From a virus: 29,676 bases of DNA. Location of the stretch: positions 1 to 29,676 of IMG/VR virus record IMGVR_UViG_3300021432_000031. One strand, given 5' to 3'. Shown here in pieces: positions 1-5,266 of this stretch. A program made the translations under genes and the position numbers. Positions within the stretch are counted from its first letter, which is position 1; each line of letters begins with the position of its first letter. The notes beneath the pieces were generated by a model. It did no database searches, was not told where the DNA came from, and was given only the letters and a program-made list of their open reading frames with translations.

Positions 1-201
1 CAGCTGGGCACTTCGCCCTACGACGCCCTCATCCTCCCCAACCCCCGCTTCATCGACGGGAAATGGTGGGTCTATATCGAGCCCCGGCGCCTTCCCGGCG
101 AGACCGAGGAGCTCTCACCGATCGAGACCTGCGAAAACATCCACGACCTCTCTCCGATAGACAACTATTCGGAGAATGGAACCCGGAGACGCCGCACATG
201 A
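1..201 (+). CDS. Partial hypothetical protein (3' end only)
   Basis: Frame 1 is open from the left edge and stops at TGA 199-201, giving 66 residues of a C-terminus. The visible part contains a WWVYIEPRR stretch and ends in a basic run (RRRRT). The reading is accepted because its stop overlaps the next start as ATGA (198-201), the coupling seen at many later junctions on this strand, and because the codons are C-ending like those of its neighbours. I do not recognise the family. The N-terminus and any promoter lie outside the window. Confidence 0.6.
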   Translation, partial: QLGTSPYDALILPNPRFIDGKWWVYIEPRRLPGETEELSPIETCENIHDLSPIDNYSENGTRRRRT

Positions 202-410
202 CCGCCAAAGGCCCTCGACGCCTCGAGATCGAACGCCGTCTCGCCCTCTTCCATGCCAACCGCCCCGTTAAGATCGCCCGCGACCTAGGCGTCTCCGTCC
301 AATGGGTCAATGACATTTCACAAATGATGCAGGAGTCCTCCCGTGCCAACCCCGCCCCTCGAAGAGCCCCACAAGAAGGTGACCCTCAACATCTGGGCAA
401 AGGACTATGA
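198..410 (+). CDS. Small helix-turn-helix-like DNA-binding protein
   Basis: This is a 70-residue basic protein. The start at 198 is preferred over upstream in-frame starts because it overlaps the previous stop (ATGA) and has GGAG about 8-10 bases upstream. Residues about 15-45 read as helix, turn, helix: the PVKIARDLGVSVQWVNDI segment has the A-x-x-L-G-V-S spacing of a recognition-helix pair in small phage or Xre/resolvase-type DNA-binding proteins. The tail is Pro/Arg-rich and probably disordered. Its 3' end overlaps the following GTG-started gene by 68 bases. A regulatory or replication-accessory role is inferred from fold and position only; no operator was identified. Confidence 0.6.
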   Translation: MTAKGPRRLEIERRLALFHANRPVKIARDLGVSVQWVNDISQMMQESSRANPAPRRAPQEGDPQHLGKGL

Positions 411-501
411 ATACCTAAAGGCCAACTACGAACGCTGGTCCGAGAAGGTCCGCGACATCGTGCATGAATTCGTCCGCGGCAGGAGGATTAAGGATGACTG
501 A
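343..501 (+). CDS. Very small ribbon-helix-helix-like protein, GTG start
   Basis: This 52-residue protein is on a third frame. It starts at GTG 343 with AGGAG at 331-335 seven bases upstream and ends at TGA 499-501, overlapping the next ATG at 494. After a proline-rich N-terminus comes a short strand (KKVTLNIW) followed by two amphipathic, charged helices (DYEYLKANYERW and EKVRDIVHEFV). A strand followed by two helices is the layout of a ribbon-helix-helix DNA-binding subunit. The family name is inferred, since I do not recognise a specific homologue. The good ribosome binding site, the overlaps at both ends and the protein-like composition argue that it is real despite its size. An alternative GTG start lies at 379. 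Confidence 0.55.
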   Translation: MPTPPLEEPHKKVTLNIWAKDYEYLKANYERWSEKVRDIVHEFVRGRRIKDD

Positions 502-742
502 CGACATCGAGAAGGACCCCCGCTTCCCTGGTACAGGTAATTACCTCGACTGGCTAATGAGCCTCGACCCCCTAGACCTGTCCGCCAGGAACATCGACGA
601 AGTCATCACCTACCACCGGCGCAACCGCTCCCTCGTCGATGCAGGCGTCAAGCCGAAGAAGAACGAAGGGCCAAAGGTTGACCTCGCGAAGATCGGCCTC
701 GCCTCGCCCCCGCAGGTGGTAAAGAGGAGGACGATACCTTGA
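494..742 (+). CDS. Hypothetical phage protein upstream of nuclease
   Basis: The product has 82 residues. ATG 494 is chosen over an in-frame ATG at 464 because AGGAGGATTAAGG lies directly upstream of it, and the 464 start would extend the overlap with the preceding gene. The first half is acidic (TDDIEKDPRFPG) with a YLDWLMSLDPLDLS segment. The middle is a probable helix (IDEVITYHRRNRSLVDAG), and the end is basic (KPKKN, KRR). The stop overlaps the following TTG start as TTGA (739-742), so the two are probably translated together. I do not recognise the family. The position directly before a recombination nuclease suggests a partner or accessory role, but nothing in the sequence proves it. Confidence 0.65.
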   Translation: MTDDIEKDPRFPGTGNYLDWLMSLDPLDLSARNIDEVITYHRRNRSLVDAGVKPKKNEGPKVDLAKIGLASPPQVVKRRTIP

Positions 743-1740
743 CCGAAGAGGCACAGTCGCCGTTCTTGTCAGGGACCAAAATCCAGTACGCTTGGGACAG
801 CACCTCCCTCGGCCACCTCAAAGTCTGTCCCCGGCTCTACCAATACATCATGATCGAGGGCTGGTCCTCGAACGAGGAGTCCGTCCATCTCCGCTTTGGT
901 CAGGAGTATCACCATGCGCTTCAGGACTACGACATATCACGAGCATCTGGCATCAAACACAACGATGCAGTACATGATACAGTTAGGGAGCTACTCATTC
1001 GCACTAAAGATTTCGACCCCGACCACAAGGTCAAGACGCGTAATTCGCTCGTCCGTACTGTCATTTGGTACTTGGATCAGTTTAAGAACGAGCAAACCCA
1101 TACCCACATCCTCGCCGACGGGAAGCCAGCGGTAGAGTTGAGCTTCCGGTTTGAGTTGGATTGGGGGCCCGCGAGTACCAAGGTGGAGGGGTGGTCGCAA
1201 ATTGATGACACTCCAATAGTCAAGGGATACTCACAGCCCTACATCCTCTCCGGCCACCTCGATCGCGTCGTCTCCTTCAACGACGATCTCTTCGTCATGG
1301 ACCGCAAGACTACATCCTCAGCCCCTGGTAACTGGTTCTATTCTCAGTTTACTCCAGATAATCAGATGTCTCTTTATACTTTCGCTGGACAAATTATCAT
1401 GGGGACCCCCGTCAAGGGCGTCATCATCGACGCGGCGCAAATCCTCGAAGACGAGTCCCGCTTCGGCCGGGGCTTCACCTATCGCACCCCGGCGCAGACG
1501 CAGGAATGGGTCAAGGACCTCCGCTATTGGCTCGCCCTTGCAGAGCAATACGCAATCAACAACTACTGGCCGATGAATGATAAATCCTGCGGGCACTATC
1601 GCTCGGAGAAGGATGACCGGATCGGGTGCCCCTTCCGGGAAATCTGTGGAAAGGACCCCTCGGTGCGAGAGACCTTCCTCAAGACCCAGTTCACCAAGCT
1701 AGAGGAGAAGGACCGTTGGAACCCGCTGAAGCCCCGTTAA
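739..1740 (+). CDS. PD-(D/E)XK exonuclease, Cas4/RecB-like with Fe-S cysteines
   Basis: This 333-residue protein starts at TTG 739 behind AAAGAGGAGG. Residues about 170-192 carry the nuclease core: SGHLDRV with D175, then a strand ending VMDRKTT with D188 and K190, the GhxD ... D-x-K pattern of PD-(D/E)XK enzymes. N208-Q209 in the following helix fits the QxxxY-type motif IV (NQMSLY). C30 (KVCPRLYQY) together with C284, C297 and C303 near the C-terminus matches the one-plus-three cysteine arrangement that binds a 4Fe-4S cluster in Cas4/AddB-type nucleases. By family knowledge such enzymes resect DNA ends, here probably with the Sak4-like ATPase downstream for recombination. The stop is overlapped by the next gene. 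Third-position composition varies along the gene, with AT-rich patches near 940-1230 and 1310-1395. Confidence 0.85.
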   Translation: MTEEAQSPFLSGTKIQYAWDSTSLGHLKVCPRLYQYIMIEGWSSNEESVHLRFGQEYHHALQDYDISRASGIKHNDAVHDTVRELLIRTKDFDPDHKVKTRNSLVRTVIWYLDQFKNEQTHTHILADGKPAVELSFRFELDWGPASTKVEGWSQIDDTPIVKGYSQPYILSGHLDRVVSFNDDLFVMDRKTTSSAPGNWFYSQFTPDNQMSLYTFAGQIIMGTPVKGVIIDAAQILEDESRFGRGFTYRTPAQTQEWVKDLRYWLALAEQYAINNYWPMNDKSCGHYRSEKDDRIGCPFREICGKDPSVRETFLKTQFTKLEEKDRWNPLKPR

Positions 1741-1925
1741 GATACAAGCTCATCTTAGGTAAGTTCCGCGTCACCCGCATCATCGAACAAGGCGCGCTCC
1801 TAGAGTTCCACATCCAACTCCCTGGCCTAGGGACCCTCATGTGCACCGGGCCGAAGGCGGATGTCAAGGAAGGGGACCTGCTCACCCTCTACACGGAGAT
1901 ACTGGCAAATGCCAAGTCTAGCTGA
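1716..1925 (+). CDS. Small beta-rich hypothetical protein, TTG start
   Basis: This 69-residue protein fills the space between the nuclease and the ATPase. The best start is TTG 1716, with AGAGGAGAAG at 1701-1710 in front; no ATG is available before the conserved-looking part. From residue about 10 it alternates hydrophobic and polar residues (YKLILGKFRVTRII, ALLEFHIQLPG, DLLTLYTEIL), as expected for a small barrel. OB-like is possible but not demonstrated. It overlaps the nuclease by 25 bases and the ATPase by 17 bases in different frames. I do not recognise the family. The reading is supported by the ribosome binding site and by continuous coverage of the operon. Confidence 0.55.
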   Translation: MEPAEAPLRYKLILGKFRVTRIIEQGALLEFHIQLPGLGTLMCTGPKADVKEGDLLTLYTEILANAKSS

Positions 1926-2727
1926 CCATCAATCCAATGAGTTCACGAAGCTCTGCTGCATGGGCAACCCCGGCACCGGGAAGACCGGCGGCCTTACCTC
2001 CCTCGTCAAGGCAGGGTACTCCCTCCGCATCCTCGATCTCGACAATGGGCTTGACTCGCTCAAGAACTACGTTCTCAAAGAGTGCCCCGACAAAATCTCC
2101 AATATCGAATACCGCACCCTCCGTGACAAGCGCAAATCCTCCGCCATCGGCCCTCAGATTATCGGCGCCCCGAAGGCCTTTATCGACACCCTCAAAATGC
2201 TCGACCGCTGGAAGTACGACGACATCGACCTCGGGCCTCCAGCGGAGTGGGGCCCCGACTGCATCCTCGTCATCGACACCCTCACCTTCCTCTCCGACGC
2301 GGCGTGGTCGTTCTACGACTCCATCAACGCGAACCCGGATAAGCGCTCGACCTTCTTCGAAGCACAGAAGGGCATCCTCGCAGTTCTCGCCCAGCTAAAC
2401 TCCGATCACTTCGAGACAAACGTCATCTTAAACTCCCACATCGTCTTCGTCGATACCGACGATGGCAAGACGAAAGGCTTCCCTTCCACCGTAGGCAAAG
2501 CCATTGCTAGCAAGGTCAACGCCTATTTCAACACCGTCGCCCTTTTCGAAACCAACGCAGGAGGAAAACGCCGGATCAAAACCGTCCCCACTCGAACCAT
2601 CGACCTCAAAAACCCCAAGCCCTTCGACATGGCAGAGGAGTACCCCATCGAAACAGGCCTAGCCGATATCTTCGCGGTTCTCCGCGCACAACCAGCCAAA
2701 GTCACCCCACTCAAACGCAAGGCATAG
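1909..2727 (+). CDS. Sak4-like RecA-fold recombination ATPase
   Basis: The product has 272 residues. ATG 1909 is chosen because the longer in-frame extension back to 1861 reads as non-native sequence from the overlapping gene. A Walker A motif lies at residues 19-26 (GNPGTGKT), a LDLDNG strand follows at 42-47, and a Walker B strand ends CILVIDT with D123. The segment LNSDHFETNVILNSHIVF resembles the sensor region of phage RecA-like ATPases. This is the pattern of Sak4-type proteins, ATP-dependent single-strand annealing or recombinase factors usually encoded beside an exonuclease and an ssDNA-binding protein, as here. A generic P-loop NTPase of another phage family is the main alternative. 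The 17-base overlap upstream and 3-base gap downstream point to a single transcript. Confidence 0.75.
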   Translation: MPSLADHQSNEFTKLCCMGNPGTGKTGGLTSLVKAGYSLRILDLDNGLDSLKNYVLKECPDKISNIEYRTLRDKRKSSAIGPQIIGAPKAFIDTLKMLDRWKYDDIDLGPPAEWGPDCILVIDTLTFLSDAAWSFYDSINANPDKRSTFFEAQKGILAVLAQLNSDHFETNVILNSHIVFVDTDDGKTKGFPSTVGKAIASKVNAYFNTVALFETNAGGKRRIKTVPTRTIDLKNPKPFDMAEEYPIETGLADIFAVLRAQPAKVTPLKRKA

Positions 2728-2730
2728 CAC

Positions 2731-3228
2731 ATGGCAAAAACCGCCACAGCACAACGCACCTCCGCAACATCCTTCTCAGACATCCTCAACACCAAAGCCT
2801 CCGATGTCGAACGCCCTGCCGCGATGCCAGTCGGCGATTACGTCGTCGTCGTCACCGGCCAGCCAAGGCAGGATAAGTCCGCGAAGAAGCAAACCCCCTT
2901 CGTGGAGTTCACCTACAAGGTCCTCGAAGCAATGGACTCCGTCGACTCCGACCAACTCGACGAGTGGCTGACGAATAAGAAAGGTGAGAAGAAGAAGCTG
3001 ACCGAGATCACGATCAAGGACACTTACTATCTCACCGAAAACTCCCTCTGGCGTCTCACAGATATGCTCAAGGCGTGTGGGCTCGATACCGAGTCCGACA
3101 CTTCCCTAGGCCAGTTGATCGAAGAGGCCCCTGGCTCGCAGCTGATCGTCACCATGCGGCATGAGTCGTTCCAAGACGGAACGGGCGTGAGCGCGAAGGT
3201 GGGTAGCGTAGCCGCGGTGGAGGAGTAA
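2731..3228 (+). CDS. Probable phage ssDNA-binding protein (DUF669-like)
   Basis: This 165-residue protein begins three bases after the ATPase stop. The N-terminus (SFSDILNTKASDVERP) is followed by beta strands (MPVGDYVVVVTG and TPFVEFTYKVLEAM), an acidic linker, a conserved-looking segment (IKDTYYLTENSLWRLTDMLKACG) and a final beta-rich domain (GSQLIVTMRHESF). The layout fits the DUF669-type or ssDNA-binding-like proteins that accompany Sak4 ATPases in phages, but that identification comes from memory of the family and from context. Its probable role is coating single strands during recombination or replication. It is followed two bases later by the Acb2-like gene. Confidence 0.55.
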   Translation: MAKTATAQRTSATSFSDILNTKASDVERPAAMPVGDYVVVVTGQPRQDKSAKKQTPFVEFTYKVLEAMDSVDSDQLDEWLTNKKGEKKKLTEITIKDTYYLTENSLWRLTDMLKACGLDTESDTSLGQLIEEAPGSQLIVTMRHESFQDGTGVSAKVGSVAAVEE

Positions 3229-3230
3229 CC

Positions 3231-3470
3231 ATGCCCGAGCAAACCTTCGGCGAAAAGGCTGTCGGCCTTTCGTTCAACCCCTCTGGGATGAGCGATGTCG
3301 ATAAGCTTAAGAAACTCTACGCCAACGTGATCGACCACCTCGACGACTTCCGCAAGGGATACATCGAGCGCGGTGACAACCCCGAAATGGTTCGGCTCTG
3401 CTCGATCGCTATCACAGAAGCGCAGACCGCGCAGATGTGGGCGGTCAAAGCCGTAACCTGGAGGGGCTAA
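3231..3470 (+). CDS. Acb2-like small protein (candidate cyclic-nucleotide sponge, anti-CBASS)
   Basis: This 79-residue protein starts at ATG 3231, two bases after the previous stop, with GGAGGAGTAACC immediately upstream. The N-terminal FGEKAVGLSFNPSG motif leads into a long helix (DKLKKLYANVIDHLDDFRKGY). A short turn is followed by a second helix ending CSIAITEAQTAQMWAVKAVTW. This helical hairpin with the A-x-T-x-x-x-x-A-x-M-W-A-V-K-A signature matches my recollection of the Acb2/Tad1 hairpin family. Acb2 members, including T4 Vs.4, sequester cyclic di- and trinucleotides and blunt CBASS immunity. The molecule is cytoplasmic and probably oligomeric. The assignment rests on motif memory without a search, and the ligand is unknown. 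Its codon usage matches its neighbours, so it looks like a settled member of this operon. Confidence 0.65.
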   Translation: MPEQTFGEKAVGLSFNPSGMSDVDKLKKLYANVIDHLDDFRKGYIERGDNPEMVRLCSIAITEAQTAQMWAVKAVTWRG

Positions 3471-3473
3471 GTA

Positions 3474-3842
3474 ATGAAGTGCCCCCAGGACCAAGTCTTA
3501 TGGCAAAGCCCTGGGGGCAACTATTGTTGGTTCTCCAAAGACTTCGAACCGGGTTTACATAGCAAAGAGTCAGGATGGATTAAGATGGCTGAGCCCCGCG
3601 ACCCACTCCTCGTCGAACGTGAGAAGACGCATGGATCGTTTGAATATAACGCCCAAGTTTGGAGCGCAATGTGTGCAGCGATACCAAGTGGTTTCGCTCA
3701 GCATAATCCAAGAATGCGATTAGCGGTTAACATGATGCTACTAAAAATTTCTCGTTTAGTGTCAGGTCCCAGTACGGCTTACAAAGATCATCTAGAAGAC
3801 ATCGCCGGGTACGCGAAGCTTGGGAGTGAGGCGTGTGACTGA
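3474..3842 (+). CDS. DUF6378-like phage protein
   Basis: The product has 122 residues. ATG 3474 has GGAGG upstream, and a second in-frame ATG at 3585 (residue 38) also has a purine-rich leader, so the true start is uncertain. The part after residue 38 carries LLVEREKTHGSF, a helix with NAQVWSAM, then AVNMMLLKISRLVSG and a terminal DHLEDIAGYAKLG. Those segments correspond to what I recall of DUF6378, a phage family of unknown biochemical function. The N-terminal 37 residues, with C3, C18 and several aromatics, are not something I recognise. The gene is visibly AT-richer than the genes on either side. Its last bases overlap the next gene by 8. Confidence 0.6.
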   Translation: MKCPQDQVLWQSPGGNYCWFSKDFEPGLHSKESGWIKMAEPRDPLLVEREKTHGSFEYNAQVWSAMCAAIPSGFAQHNPRMRLAVNMMLLKISRLVSGPSTAYKDHLEDIAGYAKLGSEACD

Positions 3843-4851
3843 CATTGCCATAGTGGGAGAGGCCTGGGGAGAGGCAGAGGAGAAAGCCCAGACCCCGTTT
3901 ATAGGATATTCGGGCCAGGAGCTCACCCGCATGCTCGAAGACGCAGGCATCCACCGCGCCGATTGCTTCCTCACCAACGTCTTCAACCTCCATCCCCCCG
4001 GCAACCAAGTGGAGTTCTTCTGTGGAACAAAAGCCGAAGGCATCGACGGGTACCCAGCCCTCACCAAATCTAAGTACGTCCGAACCGAATTTATTCCAGA
4101 GATACAGAGACTTGGAGAGGAGCTTGCATCAGTTAACCCAAATATCATCATTGCGTTGGGAAACACAGCTATGTGGGCCCTGCTGGGAAGGACTGCTATC
4201 AGTAAGTATCGTGGAACTACGGACATTTCTACACACACGGCTACAGGGTTCAAAGTGTTGTGTACATATCACCCCGCCGCCGTCTGTCGACAATGGGAAC
4301 TCCGACCCACGACTGTGATGGACCTGATAAAGGCCGCTCGCGAGTCCGCCTTCCCCGAAATCCGCCGCCCCGCCGTCTCGGTCCATATCCCAGAAACCAT
4401 CTCCGACCTAGAGGACTTCTATGCCCTACACATCCGAGGATGCCAATCGCTGGCTGTGGACATTGAAACAGCTGGAGTCCAGATCACCTGCATTGGGTTC
4501 GCACCTACGGCAGGAGATGCTCTCGTTATTCCAATCTTTGACCGACGAAGAAAGAACCGAAGCTATTGGCCTGATGCAGTCAGTGAAGGACAAGCTTGGG
4601 GCTTTATACGTAAGCTACTCATGGATCGAGCAATTCCTAAAATCTTCCAAAACGGAATGTACGACATCGCCTTCCTCTGGCGGTCCTACGGCCTGAAGGT
4701 GATGAATGCGGAGCATGATACCATGCTCCTCCACCACGCGCTCCAGCCGGAGTCGCTCAAAGGCCTCGGCTACCTCGGCTCGATCTACACCGACCACGGC
4801 GCGTGGAAGCAGATGCGGGAGAAGGTCACTACCATAAAACGTGACGAATAG
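3835..4851 (+). CDS. UDG-like domain fused to N-terminal part of PolA 3'-5' exonuclease (split polymerase, first half)
   Basis: This 338-residue protein starts at GTG 3835, which has GGGAGTGAGG upstream and overlaps the previous stop. Residues about 3-165 look like a uracil-DNA glycosylase: GEAWGEAEE (8-16), PFIGYSGQEL, a TNVFNLHPPG strand, IIIALGNTA and the YHPAAV motif with H146. Residues about 205-338 are the start of a family A exonuclease: Exo I LAVDIET with D209 and E211, and Exo II QNGMYD with N273 and D277. Exo III is absent; it lies in the separate reading frame that begins at 5263. The protein therefore ends inside the exonuclease domain at IKRDE, nine bases before an HNH gene. The UDG may excise uracil or only serve as a polymerase-associated module. 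The split was either made functional by re-association of the two halves or it inactivates proofreading. Confidence 0.8.
   Translation: MTDIAIVGEAWGEAEEKAQTPFIGYSGQELTRMLEDAGIHRADCFLTNVFNLHPPGNQVEFFCGTKAEGIDGYPALTKSKYVRTEFIPEIQRLGEELASVNPNIIIALGNTAMWALLGRTAISKYRGTTDISTHTATGFKVLCTYHPAAVCRQWELRPTTVMDLIKAARESAFPEIRRPAVSVHIPETISDLEDFYALHIRGCQSLAVDIETAGVQITCIGFAPTAGDALVIPIFDRRRKNRSYWPDAVSEGQAWGFIRKLLMDRAIPKIFQNGMYDIAFLWRSYGLKVMNAEHDTMLLHHALQPESLKGLGYLGSIYTDHGAWKQMREKVTTIKRDE
4843..4849 (+). repeat. Left copy of a 7-bp direct repeat flanking the HNH insertion
   Basis: GACGAAT occurs here at the last codons of the first polymerase half and again at 5221-5227, just after the HNH stop codon. The copies bracket the inserted endonuclease gene. 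Seven bases is short enough to be chance, but the position fits a junction duplication or a homing target remnant. Confidence 0.35.
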
Positions 4852-4859
4852 GTGAAAAT

Positions 4860-5219
4860 ATGCACAGAGAAGATAATCGACTAGACCCAACTTGTATCTC
4901 CTGGTATCTACGCGATCCAGGAGATGGGCAACTAATCTGGGAAAGAGATAGAGGCCAGCGTGGTAGAAAAGGACGATTAGCTGGATACGATCATATAGTT
5001 CGATTTGAGCATAGGTGGACAATACAGTTGGAGGGGCGTAAGTACCTACGAAGCCATTTGGTATTTGCGTTGCATAAATGCCGTTGGCCACAAGATGATT
5101 TAGTTATAGATCATGTCGACAAGAATACTGCCAATGACTCATACCATAATCTACAAGAGGTTACACAAGCAATCAATATGGAGACGAGGTACTATCCCAA
5201 TGGCCATGCACGTGCATAA
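4860..5219 (+). CDS. HNH homing endonuclease inserted in the polymerase locus
   Basis: This 119-residue protein has AGGTG shortly before ATG 4860. Its C-terminal half is an HNH_3-type nuclease: RSHLVFALHK, then VIDHVDKNTANDSYHNLQEVT with D84-H85, N92 and N97, and a final N106. The N-terminal half is basic (RGQRGRKGRL) and probably contributes DNA contact. It sits between the two polymerase halves, a typical place for a phage homing endonuclease, which spreads by cutting the uninterrupted allele. Its composition stands apart: in its first 44 codons only 13 third positions are G or C, against 27 of 36 at the start of the second polymerase half. This indicates recent transfer. A group I intron is considered unlikely because there is almost no room outside the gene. 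Confidence 0.85.
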   Translation: MHREDNRLDPTCISWYLRDPGDGQLIWERDRGQRGRKGRLAGYDHIVRFEHRWTIQLEGRKYLRSHLVFALHKCRWPQDDLVIDHVDKNTANDSYHNLQEVTQAINMETRYYPNGHARA

Positions 5220-5220
5220 G

Positions 5221-5227
5221 GACGAAT
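5221..5227 (+). repeat. Right copy of the 7-bp direct repeat
   Basis: This is the second GACGAAT, two bases after the HNH stop codon and in the same frame as the first copy. Joining the copies would keep the polymerase frame but leave a TGA at 5227-5229, so a simple deletion between them would not restore one gene. Confidence 0.35.
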
Positions 5228-5230
5228 GAT

Positions 5231-5266
5231 ATGGGCCGATCAATTTCCGAAAAATTTTTCCCATGA
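5231..5266 (+). promoter_or_regulatory. Possible 11-codon leader coupling translation of the second polymerase half
   Basis: ATG 5231 has AAGGA (5218-5222) eight bases upstream. It opens an 11-residue frame (MGRSISEKFFP) that stops at TGA 5264-5266, overlapping the polymerase start ATG 5263-5265 as ATGA. The polymerase ATG itself is preceded by AAAAATTTTTCCC and no recognisable ribosome binding site. Re-initiation from this leader is a plausible way to translate the second half. It is inference from spacing alone. Confidence 0.4.

Noticed and set aside
1861-1908. Longer N-terminus of the Sak4-like ATPase starting at 1861
   Set aside because: The extra residues are Arg/Ser/Thr-rich and lie in the upstream gene; ATG 1909 fits the family start better.
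4850-5233. Group I intron carrying the HNH gene, with exon joining after GAAT (4849) and an intron-terminal G at 5233
   Set aside because: The join would keep the polymerase frame, but only about 24 bases would lie outside the HNH coding region, and I saw no conserved intron core. A self-splicing core would need to overlap the gene completely. A free-standing HNH insertion that split the gene is simpler.
5249-5266. The A5-T5-C3 run as a programmed frameshift site
   Set aside because: In the leader frame the codons are GAA AAA TTT TTC CCA, which do not form an X-XXY-YYZ heptamer, and a shift would not connect to the first polymerase half.
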